A stretch of DNA of 64,000 nucleotides from Icerya purchasi (Eukaryota; Arthropoda; Insecta; Hemiptera; Monophlebidae). Position numbers and translations under genes: made by a program. Each line of letters opens with the position of its first letter. Position 1 is the stretch's first letter. This document shows positions 45,465-57,929 of this stretch, piece after piece. The notes below the pieces were generated by a model that was not told the origin of the DNA, ran no database searches, and was given only the letters and a program-made list of their open reading frames with translations. Location of the stretch: contig CM077116.1 in NCBI GenBank assembly GCA_039619475.1, positions 171,199,363 through 171,263,362 of the forward strand, read 5' to 3'.

Positions 45465-47885
45465 AGTATATATTTATAATAATGTATTATACATGTTTTG
45501 TGTGTTAGTGGATGTGAAGATAAATTACAAGTAATATATGAGTGAATTGACGCTGAAGATATTGGCAAACTATACGCTAAACGAATTTATGGCATTTTTT
45601 CAAAATAATGACCGCCATCTTTTGCAGATTTAAATCAAAGTTAAATAATAACAGGTGTTTTTTGCCGATGGCCTATATTTGATAATCTGTTCTCAAAATC
45701 TATGTGTTCTATTTAGGGAATCTTACGCTTTGCCACTTTGGAAATTTATATTCTGTTGCTTCCTTCGCTCGTATTTATTTATCTATTCGATTAATATTTT
45801 AATATAGGATCAACTGTCGCTTGTCTGTCGTAAACACATAACTCTACACACCGGAAAGTATGTTCTCGCTCTATAGTTTGCTGTAAAGAAATTTCATTTC
45901 GGGAAGATTTAGTAAAAAATTTGAAATTGATTATTCAACATGACAAGTAAAAAAATTGATTGCGCGTTACACTTGATAGGTAAATCCGCATTCCGATTAA
46001 CATAAAAATGTAGTAAATGTTTGTGTTTTGGGTATTTCTATTAGGAAGTAATAAATAAATTGAAACTTACACTTTTAAACACAAAATATATTCAAAATTT
46101 AAATTATAATAAAATTATAAAAATAGCCGACTAGTTTCGGATATTGCAGATTGTAAGCTTCAATTTATTAATACAGTAATCGAAACTCAAAAATGGATAA
46201 AGATAACTTTAATTTATTAGGAAGTATTTGCAATGAAAACACGTAAGAGGTGCAGATAAAGATCTGAAATTTTCAAAAAAAAAAAAACGAATATAACTTT
46301 TAAAACGCGATTGACGCAAAGATATTTTTAATATACCTGCTGTCAACTCTTTGTATTCAAATTTACTTAATTTATCTGCTATAAAAATTTATAAATTTGA
46401 AGCGATACAATTTTTTAGACTTTTCACTCATGGCTTCGCCCCAATGTTGATACCTGTTTAAATCATTCATTTTTTTTCTCTTTTCAGATCTGGAACTCGT
46501 ATAATTGCACTAAAGATTCTTTTTCTCCATTCAGTTTTGCTTTCTTTTGGACATATTTATAATAGCTGAAGCAAACTTTAAGTACATAGAATCCCCAATA
46601 TCAAACCACAATAGTTGGCGAAGATTTAAAATTTAAATGTAAATAATATTTCCAATTATTTGAACTTTTTTTGCAGGGTTCTTTAATAATTTCTAAAATG
46701 TTTTAATAAAATCTATTCTTTTTATAGAAGTTTACCATTACTATATTGCAAAACACCAAATGTTTTAAAAAAAAATAATAAATATTATTATAAAAGATTA
46801 TTCTTAACATAACATTTTTTCGTAATTAATATTTACGATTATGCAGTAACTCAATCCCACGTGTCCAGAATCGTAAATTTGTATCTTCTTTACCGAAATA
46901 CTTATTTGAGTTAACCGTATACCATTTCTGGAGATTCGTTGCTTTCATTACTGCAATCATTTGTTTTTTTATTCCTTCTTCACTATTGTATTTTACTCAA
47001 ATCTTCACTTATTTTATAAGCTGTATTTACTCGTCCGCTTCTTTGGGATTTAAGTGAAAATAAACTTTATATCTTTTCTCTATTTTAGTTAGCAAATTTA
47101 TTCTTTCTCGTGCTCTCTTTCTCTCTCCCGGAAACATGTTCATCACGGTGTAACAGTAAACGGTCTTCACGTCTCTAAAATCCTTGTCCTCACTGTAACC
47201 ATGCAGTGATCTGCCGAAAGCCGAGAGTTTCGCTTAACTAACGATTTTCTTATTCTTTATAAAGATTTTATAATCCGCTATGAACGAACTTCTTTTTAAG
47301 TTATAGTGATTGACAAAATTACACATTTCCCTATTGGTTTTATAATAAATAGATCAATAGCAAACTGGAAATATATTATTTCAATATAAAAAATCAACAT
47401 GGTACGTAACAAGAGCTACACATATTCGTGGTATTATATGTAAATTATATATAATACTATGAATATGTAAGCTAGCCCACGAACATATTGGTTTTTTGTC
47501 TTTAAATTATGTATTTCCGGTTTGTTATTCTATTTATTATAGAGCTTTTCTTCATCTTATTTTAATTATTTCCCTCTAAGCGAATTGTTTAATGTTTCAA
47601 ATTTTACCTGTAAAATTATTAGCGCAACGAATTAGTAGAATTTATTGTCAAAACTTTTTTTATCTGCGCCAGAAACTAATAATTTTTGTTTTGATTTTAT
47701 CTAGTCGCTAAACAAATTTCTTTCCGTTTATCGTTTTCGTTATTTCTTACTAAACGTATTCTTTTAGCATTTTGCGTACTGTGTCCTTTACTTGAACCTC
47801 GTCACGACATAATTATTCAATAATTAAAGTGAGAAAAAAAATAATATACATAAAAATTAACGTAAAAATTTCAAACTCACACAAC
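45465..47885. other. AT-rich non-coding sequence
   Basis: No gene recognised. No frame of 60 or more codons opens here. Confidence 0.45.
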
Positions 47886-47897
47886 ACACGAACAAAC

Positions 47898-47942
47898 GCA
47901 CACACACACACACAGATAATATATATATATATATATATATAA
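47898..47942. repeat. (CA)n-(TA)n microsatellite
   Basis: A CA run followed by a TA run. Confidence 0.9.
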
Positions 47943-48067
47943 CAAATTAATTTATTACTTGTAAAGTTACCGGTATGATAATTTAATAAAACACTTTTAA
48001 TTTGTAGTTGTATTTACGATATAAAACTTTTCAAGATTAGTAAGTACATCGTCTATTTCTGTATTCG

Positions 48068-48248
48068 TGTAATATAAAACAAAAACGACGCAATTAAATA
48101 GAAATTATAATTTTATAAATATTAAAATGTTAAAATATTATAAACACCGACACGTTTCGTAGTAGCAAACTAGATAATTATGGTGTAACAACATTTATAA
48201 AATTATAATTTCTGTTTTATTGCATTGTTTTCGTTTTATATTATATTT
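48068..48248. mobile_element. foldback element, arms ~50-55 bp
   Basis: gtaatataaaac...gaaattataattttataaat (48070-48120) pairs with atttataaaattataatttc...gttttatatta (48193-48243). A central unpaired part of about 70 bp contains cgacacgtttcgtagtagca. No coding. The right end nearly touches the left terminus of the 2.3 kb transposon that follows, so one may have inserted beside or into the other. Confidence 0.65.
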
Positions 48249-48252
48249 ACCA

Positions 48253-50597
48253 TAATAGGCATATACCGTATGGATTCAACAAGCCAAAAAAATCAACCTC
48301 TTCGATTTTTTTAAAACTTTCGGGTCATAATCTACATTAAATTTCATGAGACACTTATTTTTTCCTTTGAAAACCGGTTTTGGAGTCCTATAGTACGATA
48401 TCAAAATTAATATCGTGGAAGCTTTAATTCGAAAATAAAAATTCACATTTTTTTCAAATGACCCTAATTTTGGCCCAGATTATCATATCAGGACTTTTTT
48501 TTCCTTCCAAATATGGGAAATTTTATCAGCTTTTACCTGGTATCTTTAGATTTCTAATTAATTTAAAACTTTTTGAGATAAATTGGAAAAACCGAAAAAG
48601 TTTTTTTCTCCTTGAAATTAGGAATATCTTAAAAAGGCCATCTTCGATTTGCACAAATTTTAAATATGTTTTTGAAGGCCAAATGAATCATCTTTCCACC
48701 AAATGGTAATGTGCCCTTTTTCCCCGTTTCGGAGATACGGGTTTGCGAAGAAAATGGCTATTTCTATGTGCTTAAAGCCCAACGCACGTTATATATAAGC
48801 TTGTGTCGTAATGTTTAGATCATTTATAAACATGGATAAATCATTTCTTAACGAAGAATTAAGCGAAGGAATTAATATTAATTGTTTTTCTACTCAAATT
48901 GAATTAAAATATTGAACATTTTTTATTCGATCATTTTTAATTAACGTAATTTACACATGTGAAATCAATATAATAGGTAGCCCGTTATTTTATAGATAGC
49001 CATAATGTATAATAATTAGATATATTAATTAACAATCAGCACTAATGCATTCTTGTTTGTTGGTTTTTCTTATTGAACTTTCCTTATTCACATTTCCTTA
49101 AACATCAGTGTCTCTCGGATAACTCGCCAAATGTGACTAATGCCGTGAATTGACCGAACTTTTTTCCATTGTTCAGTCTTTTAAACTCTAAACGTTTGTA
49201 GTTCTGCAGCTTTCAAGAGTATTATTCTTATTTTACTACTATACTTATTTTCTTGATTCACAAAATCTTCAGCATTTCTAATACATTCGTTCGGTGATGA
49301 TGACAAGTTATGGGTTGTAGCGTAATGTAATAATCCACCGATGCCATCACACGCTCCTTTTCCGTTTCCAGTTACAGAAAAAATTCATTTTGCTTCATGT
49401 AACCCATTTCCCAGTTCAAAAAATTGAACTCTATTCTTGAAATGAGCAGTAGCGTCATCAGATATTATGGTGATATCATTTTTTTTATCTTCCGTCAGTG
49501 TCATACACTCACTTGTTATCAATTCCATATCTGCTAAAGCAAACGCTGTATCATGTTTTCTATCGTCACTCACTTTCCCGACGTAACACACCAAGGTGAA
49601 AATAAAAATTTGTGTATTGCTCCAATGATATCCCTGGATGGCATCTTTCTGAATTACAGCCCAATTTTCTGCAAAATCTCCGTGTAAAAGAAGACAATTT
49701 TTATTCAAAAGTCCGTTTTGTTTTTCTAACTTAATTTCGATTTGCTATAACCCTTTAATTCGTCTATGTTTGCTTATCATCCTTACGCAGCCAGAGCAGC
49801 GGTGCCTGCCGTATACACCATGGAGACTGTAGAGTATAGAGTATGAGCTACCATATTGTCAATTGTGACGTCACAAAGATGCGTGTTCGTTTACGCCTGT
49901 CTGTGCGGTTGTCCCCCAAGTATTCGGCATTCATTCTACTACGCAGTTTGCGTAAATAAACGCGCATTGCATACTTAGGCACAATTGAATGTGGTTTATG
50001 ACATTTAATTCCGAAATTTGAAGATGAGGGTAGTAGTTTACAATAAGAATGTTGGGGTTTGCACATATCGAAATATCGGACAACGCATGAAAAAATAGCC
50101 ATTTTTTTTTGCAAACCCGAATCTTTGGAAATGAGAAAAAGGGCACCTTGCCATTTGGCGGAAAGATAACTCATTTGGCCTTCAAAAACATAGTTAAAAT
50201 GTGTGCAAATCGAAGATGGCCTTTTTAAGATATTCCTAATTTCGAAAAAAAAAAAAAAAACACTTTTTCAGGTTTTCCAATTGATATCAAAAGTTTTCAA
50301 TTAATTAAAAATCGGAAGAAACCAGGTAAAAGCTGATCAAATTTCCCACATTTTGAAGAGGAAAAAAGTCCTGATACCATAATTTGAGCCAAAATTAAGG
50401 TCATTTGAAAAAAATGTGAATTTTCATTTTCGAATTAAAGCTTTCACGATGTAAATTTTGATATCGTACTATAGGGCTCCAAAAACGTTTCTCGAGGGGG
50501 AAAAAAATACGTGTCTCGTGAAATTTAATGTAGACTACGACCTGAAAGTTTTAAAAAAATCGAAGTGCTCGTTGAATCCATATGGAATGGGCTATTT
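48253..50597. mobile_element. DNA transposon with ~500-bp terminal inverted repeats
   Basis: The left arm (about 48258-48790) and right arm (about 50045-50593) are inverted copies over their whole length. Outer ends are ggcatataccgtatggattc and, on the other strand, gcccattccatatggattc. Shared blocks include attcgatttttttaaaac-type sequence, ctacattaaatttcatgaga, caaatgaccctaattttggc, cgatttgcacaaattt and cggagatacgggtttgc. The arms differ by scattered substitutions and small indels. The 1.25 kb interior holds a broken transposase-like gene on the minus strand. No clear target duplication. The superfamily is not identified; long termini rule out neither Foldback-like nor Mutator-like structure. 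Confidence 0.8.
49120..49745 (-). pseudogene. putative DDE-type transposase of the long-TIR element
   Basis: The main open part is 49385-49708: LLLHGDFAENWAVIQKDAIQ, GYHWSNTQIFIFTLVCYVGK, RKHDTAFALADMELI and DITIISDDATAHFKNRVQFF. After a TGA (49385-49387) at a probable Trp codon the same frame continues IFSVTGNGKGACDGIGGLLH and NECIRNAEDFV to about 49190. Three acidic boxes (GDFAEN, ISDDA.A.FKN, GKGACDG) suit a DDD/E catalytic triad; proteins with this pattern (DF.ENY, SD...QYKN, HGKG..DG) occur in many animal transposons of uncertain superfamily. The upstream start was not found, and a TAG precedes the block near 49746. DNA-cleaving function is inference from pattern. Confidence 0.55.
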
Positions 50598-50599
50598 TA

Positions 50600-51425
50600 T
50601 TCATTTTTATTTTTATTTTCCTTAAAGGTTGATTAAATTACAGCAAAAACTTATAAATTATAGACTAAAAATTTCCTCAAAAAGCAATCTATCCGTCGGT
50701 TCAATAAATCTTGAGGTTAGCGCTCCCAAACAGGTAGACAGTCGATTTCTGTATATAACAGAAGGATGTATTTTAAAAAAAAAAAAATCATTCCTTTACC
50801 GAACCTATAATAACTGGGTACCAGAAAAATGAGAGAAAGTAAAGACGGTTCCTCCCATGAGAAAAAAATTGGCTCAAAATATGTTTTTTATATCCACCAG
50901 GCTTCACTGTGCAAAGCCTAATTTCACAATCTCCATGATATATTGTCAGCGGTTCACGGGGACTTATTTTGTTTTACTTATAAAAGTAAACAATTGAAAC
51001 AACGTTTTTTAGTTGAAATATAAAAGTTTTTGAACGAAGAACATTATAAATTTCCAGAATTACCCCCGTAACGCAATAGATTATTGTAACAATCTAAAAA
51101 TTAAAAATCTATGGAATGAAGGTTTATTCTGTTTCAATAGTACACATTTTCTACGCAATAGACAGCGTACAGAATATGGAAACCTTAATGGATTCGGCTG
51201 TTTTCTTTCGACCAATAATAGAAGATGCAAGCGTTATTTACTAGACTAAATTAAATAATAAGAACAGATATAAAATAAAATCAGAACAAAGGATTAATAA
51301 ATGTAATGTCGGCATACGTAATCTCTTATTGTGTCATGAATGTTATTGCAGGTGTTTTGCCTGTGTATAACTGAAATTAGAGAAAACGAACGAGATAAAA
51401 GCATTAAAAATGAAAAATCTCAATA
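50600..51425. other. AT-rich non-coding sequence
   Basis: No recognised gene; the 67-codon frame at 50629-50832 lacks features. Confidence 0.4.
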
Positions 51426-51429
51426 AAAA

Positions 51430-51665
51430 AAACTAAAAGAAGAAATTTATAAAAGCTGCATTAAATATATAGCCAAGTGGCAGGAACAATACGATAAAAT
51501 GACGTAAGCAGACCGTCAAACGTACAAATTAGTTCGCAGGATAGAAGAACGATTGCTAAGTAAAAACCTAGTACCTGATTATTTGCTAACACAGTTCAAA
51601 ACTGGTCGTGGAGGTTTTCAGACATACCCTAAAAGATATGATTTATAAAAGAGGGAATGAGTTAA
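51430..51665 (+). pseudogene. R1-like retrotransposon ORF2 C-terminal fragment
   Basis: One frame, with a TAA inside (about 51506), reads KEEIYKSCIKYIAKWQEQYD, KMT, stop, ADRQTYKLVRRIEERLLSKN, LVPDYLLTQFKTGRGGFQTY and KRYDL. This matches the R1-type block W...W......R..Y.....V..RL....L.PDY.TTQ.LTGHG.F..YL.RF that precedes the C-terminal Cys box. The box itself is lost beyond 51660, where stops begin. This group is distinct from the I-like family elsewhere in the window. Confidence 0.65.
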
Positions 51666-51669
51666 AATA

Positions 51670-53635
51670 GGGAATTAAGAAGAGTTGAGAAGAACCGATT
51701 GTTAAAATGCTCTCTCCTTTTTCTTCTTTTAACTTACAATATAAATAAAAACAGGGGTGGGGGGTGGGAATAGAATCGGTTAATTGCTATCTACAGTTCC
51801 CGATCAACGTCGGATAACTATCGTGGAAATCTGACTGGGGTCGTCGCGTGCACACGAATTTGTAACTGAGAATGATGAGCAATTTTATAAATGTATTCTA
51901 GAGCTGTTATGCTTTTTGTAGCTTCTGACAAACTTCATGACGTAAGAGTTCTTTTTTGTGAACCCCCGTAAACAAAAAAATAGTAAATCACCCGTAGTCG
52001 TAACTACCGTTTACCGTGCGTTCTAAAAAAGGTTTTTTTAATTTTTAGTAAATTCAAAATCAAGGGCCCTGACCTACTTAAATATCGATCTCGTTCGCTT
52101 ATTTTTGACTACTTTATTAAGAACGCGAATAAATAATACGTCGACGATATACTTTTATAGTTGCTGTTAAATTTGAAGCCATAAAAAAAACGCTCATGTA
52201 GTCAGTTCGAAATTGATCTACAGACGGAAGCGGTAAAAACAGGCCAATATTTTAAACTGGAATCTAAATATATTTTCATTTTCTTAAAACATGCTTTTAC
52301 GTGTATTTTATTTTCGAATTTTCGAAATCAAAATATATCAGAATAAGAACAAAAAAAATATTTTTAGAATAACGTGCTCCTCAGAAAAAATGACATACCA
52401 ATGATCCGATCAAATAATGTATGTGACATTTTAGAAGGTTGTTTTTTGTCTTTTTTTTGACACCAGCGTGTTTCAAATTTAGAAAAAATTTAATTGCGCC
52501 TAATGGTCGGGAAAACGTAAAACAGATTTACATCTACTTATTTCTAACGATAAATTGTTCGCTAATAAATTACAAATATTTGTGTAAACAATGAAATTTG
52601 TCAAAATTAGACAATTACTACTACGTCAGAAAAGTTTACCACTGTTAAAACGCTTAACGTGAATTATCTCTCATTAATATCTAGACTCTAAATATAATTT
52701 TTACAGTTAAAACCGTTAAAACCTGAAATTATCAGTTAGGGAAAACAATATTTTACACAAAATGCGTATCTCTTGCCAATTTTCGGATAATTTTATTATT
52801 CAGCTTGTACATGTTAGCCTGCTATATTTTATGCTGTTACATTCAAAAGAAAATGAAAAACGTTTTGCGAAAATAAATTACCAAGAACATTAAAAAAAAC
52901 TATTAAACTGTTTTTCCAAAAAACTACAATAAGTTTTGTTTTTTTTAAAAAAAAAACCATGTCATATTTCTTTCTAACTTTTTTTATTTATAAGGTTGCT
53001 TATTTGTCGTTTTTTTTTTGTTGTTGTTTTTTTTTTTTTTTTTTTTTATTCACATTTAATATAAAATATAATTACTTCACGTTGAGCATCTTGCCTCCAT
53101 TTATATCAAGTGCTTTTACAAAAATCAGTTAAGAAACGAGATCAAAATAACAATTTAATCACACATTATGAAAAATTTGTTTAATAGTTGTTTTTTTTTA
53201 TAGATGCCAAGGACTACTAAAAGCATTTTTTGGGGGAAAAACAAACTTAGAAATAAAAAGTAGAAACTATGAACAATAATTGAGGTGCGTACATTCAAAA
53301 AGTAACGAATTTTAGATAATTCAAAACTAGGTACGGCATTTAAAATAAAGTTGTTATCGGGTTGGGTAATGTTTATTGCGTTTATTGTAATTAGATTCTA
53401 TCTCGCGGTAATGCCGCTTTGATCTCCGTCCATCATTGTAGCTAAGACAAAATACTCAACCATCAGAGCTCCTGATGTAATCGTTATAGATTCACAGCCG
53501 TGAGCAGACATCAATAAATCGCGGTAAAATTCACGAATTATTAGGAGCTTTTGTGGCCCAGGAAACGAATTGCTGGAGTCTTATCTTCCAAAAAATTCTA
53601 TTAAACGAGCAATTCTTAAAAATGAACTGTGTTAA
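51670..53635. other. AT-rich non-coding sequence
   Basis: No recognised gene. A long T-run with G interruptions lies at 53010-53047 and a G-rich spot at 51751-51769. Confidence 0.4.
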
Positions 53636-53639
53636 CTTC

Positions 53640-53815
53640 CTGCGGTACTTCATTTATTTTTTCCCTTCCTTCTCCTTCTATCGTCTAAGCAATTGATGCT
53701 ATCTCTGATCGTATGAAAATCTGATTTTCTTTCCCCTCTTTTCCACAGTTCAGAGGTCAATGTCCATATTGATGAACCCAAAATAAATAACAAAAAACAA
53801 AAAAAAAAAAAACGA
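53640..53815 (+). mobile_element. possible I-like family 3' end
   Basis: ttcagaggtcaatgtccata then ttgatgaacccaaaataaat (about 53750-53788) and an A-rich tail to 53813 parallels the family's terminal block gggtaaaggtccttggttga...A(n). The upstream 100 bp is pyrimidine-rich like the corresponding region of other copies. No coding motif. Confidence 0.4.
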
Positions 53816-53877
53816 CATCTCTAAACCTACCATCTATGAAACCATTTCCGAAATCCAGACAGCAGGAGAAATGGGGA

Positions 53878-53978
53878 CACACGAATTGCGCACCAAGCAC
53901 TAACACAGTGACAAGTCACACACGAATTCCGCACCAGACCCGAAACAGCCCACCCGCTGACAACTCGAATTGCGCACC
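53878..53978 (+). repeat. three copies of a 17-bp motif (left cluster)
   Basis: cacacgaattgcgcacc (53878-53894), cacacgaattccgcacc (53919-53935) and aactcgaattgcgcacc (53962-53978) stand in the same orientation at steps of 41 and 43 bp, separated by unrelated sequence. The same motif appears inverted at 56276-56354. The arrangement is like sub-terminal transposase-binding repeats. Confidence 0.8.
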
Positions 53979-53984
53979 GCCTTT

Positions 53985-56270
53985 AAAAAAATACTCTGAT
54001 TTTATAAAATCGACGAAGGAATAAAATGAGTAAAAGTCGCTCTTTCAGTGACTTCCAAAATGTGTTATCGTAATGAAACGTTTACTATTTGGAATAATAA
54101 CCGAACTACATTTCAGTCGATTAAAAAAGCCTTTAACGTTTGCGAAAAATAGGCTACTATCCCGTTAGCAGTACGATTGTTATTCGAAATATTTTTAACA
54201 AACTCTAGGGAACGTACTCATATTTAAAGAAATGTTGCCTAAAATAGAATAATTTTTGCACGAATATGATATAAAATAACGTAAATTACGATAATTTCTA
54301 ACTGAATCAGTAGAATTTTCAGCGCACGGCATATTATGTTTCATGAAGCTCCTATTTCACATTAATACAAAATACTTTCATATCAACTGATTAATGTACA
54401 TAAAATATAAATGTGACCATGTAAAATTTTCGAGTTTGACAAATTAAATATATGTTGTTATAATATAGAGTTATTTACGAGTTTGAGGGAACCGAGTTTC
54501 GGGAAAGTTTCAGTTCAGATTTTATTTTATCCATTAATCAGTGTTCAATCTCAGTTATAAATTGTCATTTGAATTAAACGCAAATTTGTTAAAAATCGTA
54601 ATTTTTTTAATTTGGTGTACCATCAAACAATACATAGTATTGTACTTAAATTTTAAATGACAATGCAAAAATTTACCATTAAAATAAAATCCTATTTAAA
54701 ACAATTTAATTAAAACTTACAATGATAATAATTACGCAAATAAATAGTGTTAGTACTACTACCTTTTTTCTTTAAATGTTAGTTGGATTTGACAAGATAA
54801 TTTTCCTTCGTCAAGTTTTTATAATTTGTAGTTTATTGTAAATTAAATAGTTTCTACTCTAGATAATAGATATTTTTGCGCACATTTGGTTGGTATTAAT
54901 GTATTTTGTTAGATAAATGATAAAGAAGCAGAAGTTTAAACTCAAATTTAGGTTATCAGAATAAAAAAGTAATTCTTAAAAGCAACACTGAAATATGATT
55001 TCATTACTTCCGTGTAATGTTTCCCATTAATACAGAACATGCCCGGGAAAAACATTTTTTTGTTTTTGAACTTTTAAGTTTCCAGCACCCTCCGGTAATT
55101 TAAATTTAATGCTAAAATATCGTTATATTTTTCTTTCCAAAGTATCCGTTTAAATGTATTTTCGAAAACTACATTCGTTTGCCGTTTTTAGATGCAAATG
55201 GGGTTTAAATTAAGTGCTTATTGGAAATGTTTATTGCGATGCAAAATTTTTGTTGTTTATTGTATTATTAAATTTCAGGAATAATATCGGTTTGTGATTT
55301 ATGCATTTTGAAGTAATTTTTAGATAATTTTAAATTTGTCATATTACATATTCTTAACTCGTTGCGCGACTTTTAGCGCTCAGGGGTTAGAAGAGTTGTT
55401 CGAACGTTAGCATTTTCTGAAAGAGCATTTAATACTATTTTTGTATATAGCTTTACATTTTAACGTGTAAACGTCATAATTTTTCCTCATAAAAAAAGCA
55501 TCAAAAATTATCATCCGGCTTATAATAAATGCATAACAGTAATTCGACACTGTTTAAATTACTGTTCTATTTTTAATCATAGAAATAAAATGATGTTTCA
55601 AAATTGTTATTTTACAGGGGCTTTGTAGAATTCAAACTGTTCTAGAAATATTCATCCCCATAATAAAACTGTTAACACTGATAATTGCTTAACATTAATG
55701 GTAACACGAAATTAACATTACTTACAAATAAGGAAAAATTTTAGCTGCCGCTATGTCAAAAGGTAGTAGTATACACGTTTAATCATAAATATAATTCTTT
55801 TGAAACTAGAAAGAAAAAAGATCACAAATGTAGACAATTAGGAGTAAGCTAAATTACTGAAAGTTGAGCTAACTGGTAAATTGCAAAAGCCGGAATCAAT
55901 TTTTAATGATTAAAACATAAATATATCACAGTTATTTATCGGAAGTACTTGTTTTAAAAACAAAAATGGAATTAGAAGTTTAAACAATTACGTATATTTA
56001 AAATTAATCTGGCGTATTCTCAAATATTTTTTAATAAACCGTTATACAGGAAATATTTTTAATACATAAGCAGATGTAGAGTATTTTTCATTAGTAGATT
56101 AAAAATTAATTGTCAAAAATACGATACGCAAAAATGTTGGAAGTTATCGAACATTAAAAATATAGTACTACGATCAAGCGCCATCAGTTTTGGAAACCCT
56201 TAGTCCAGTGAACAGCGATTATGGTCCGAGCGTTGTTTTCGTTTGTTTTTTTATATTTCATACCTGCAAA
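53985..56270. other. AT-rich interior between the two 17-bp motif clusters
   Basis: No open frame of 60 or more codons and no motif. If the flanking motif clusters are ends of one element, this is its non-coding body; otherwise it is plain AT-rich sequence. Confidence 0.4.
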
Positions 56271-56275
56271 CTTCC

Positions 56276-56354
56276 GGTGCGCAATTCGTGTGTGGAGATT
56301 ACAGACCTTTTTTTAACCTTCGACTCAAATAAATAACGGTGCGCAATTCGAGTG
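56276..56354 (-). repeat. two inverted copies of the 17-bp motif (right cluster)
   Basis: ggtgcgcaattcgtgtg (56276-56292) and ggtgcgcaattcgagtg (56338-56354) are the reverse complement of the motif at 53878-53978, 62 bp apart. Confidence 0.8.
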
Positions 56355-56359
56355 TGGCC

Positions 56360-57925
56360 GGAGAAATATTCTCTTGTGAATTCCACGAGAACAGTAGGAA
56401 CCATATTGTTCCAGTATTATTATATGTATCCATTTTGCGGTATTTTAAATTCAGCTTAATTCCGTATTACTTCACTGTTCTAATTGTAAATTTTTACATT
56501 ATTATGTAAACTATGCATGAGTCAACAATATTGCTCTTAAATAACAAATGTACTTTATCTTGAATTATTACGGATTAAGCGGTAACTAATTATACTACAA
56601 CTGTAATTCTGTTGGATATTAAAAACAGTCGTGGTAATATTACTTCGGCATTAGACGTTTAATTTTAAAATATTACGTACCATACGTAATTGCAGCAAAG
56701 GCCATTTCAATATTGACAAAAAAGAAAGAAGAAAGAAAATGTTGAAAAGTTTGTTGAAGGTTAAAATGCTATAAAACTGAAACGTATTACCTAACTTTTT
56801 CGGTTACGTAATAATTAAAAACCAAAAAGCATTAAAATTTAATTACATTTAAAGCCCAGAATAGTTTATAGAATGTGTAATGATGTGAGAAAAATGAAAT
56901 GATCAAGAATAAAAAAAATAGGAAAAAAAAAGATAATTGTAGTGTTCAAAGCAAAGGACCTTTTGAAATAACGCTAGGTTGACTTTAATGAATATTGTGG
57001 AAAAAGGGGGTAGGAATTTACACAGTCGAAGCCGCTGGAAATAACCATATAACTTGGGCGCAGTATTAAATAATCGTAAGTATTAAAATACGTAAAAATA
57101 TTAAAAGTGTTTATTAAATTTTTTTAATCATTTAGCTACGCAATTTAATAATTACGCCGTGTATTAGTAATTTTCGGTTAAAAATAAATTTTATTAGACT
57201 ATTTTATAAATTTAAATTACAGCCAAAATATTAAAGGTCTTTGAATCCTTGGCAACTATTATGGTTTAGTTCGTTTTAATCATTATATTAGTAATAAAGT
57301 CAAAAGGAAGAGAAACTAAACGGAGAAAATAAAGTGCGTAGTGATCATCGAAAGAAACGGAAGTTTATTATATAGAAATAGAAAAAAGACGAATTATTTA
57401 AAAAGAGGTATTAATAAAAAAAATAAAATACGGTAAATAAATGTAAAAATAATAAAAAAATATACCCATTAAAACAAAAATGAAACGAGAAATATATGTA
57501 TAAAAGAATGATATTATAAGTGACTAAATGAAAAACAGTTAGCTAGTGGTATATATTTAATTCGTTTATGTCATTGTTTTTTTGGTTTTTTTGTTGTTGT
57601 TATTTAAGCTGATCAAAGATCCTTGTGTAATATTTATCATAAAACTTAGGTTATTAGAAAATGGTTTAAGCCTATGTGCATAGATTAACAACAGTGACCA
57701 TTTTAAGGTAGTAATTTTAGGAGAAGCGCTTTTAAAATAATGTTTTATATTTATTTTACCGATCCTACAAATGAGACTGGACCGCAGAAAGTCTAATAGC
57801 ACTTTTGTAAAAATGTAATTTATTGATTATAATTCAGGAATATATAAAGAAATCTTCTTTTTATAAAAAATGTAACGTTTGTCATAGTCGAATTAAGTGT
57901 AACTCTTCGTCTGTGTAAGTATCTT
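56360..57925. other. AT-rich non-coding sequence
   Basis: No recognised gene. A 78-codon minus frame (57566-57802) lies just downstream, in element direction, of the Jockey fragment that follows but shows no RT motif. Confidence 0.4.
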
Positions 57926-57929
57926 TGTT

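Noticed and set aside
48458..48709. 83-codon plus frame in the left arm of the long-TIR element
   Set aside because: The inverted copy at 50.1-50.5 kb is full of stops in the equivalent frame, so it is not conserved coding.
49848..50174. 108-codon minus frame partly inside the right arm
   Set aside because: It overlaps non-coding terminal repeat and shows no transposase motif; the Cys-containing middle could be N-terminal transposase sequence, but nothing supports that.
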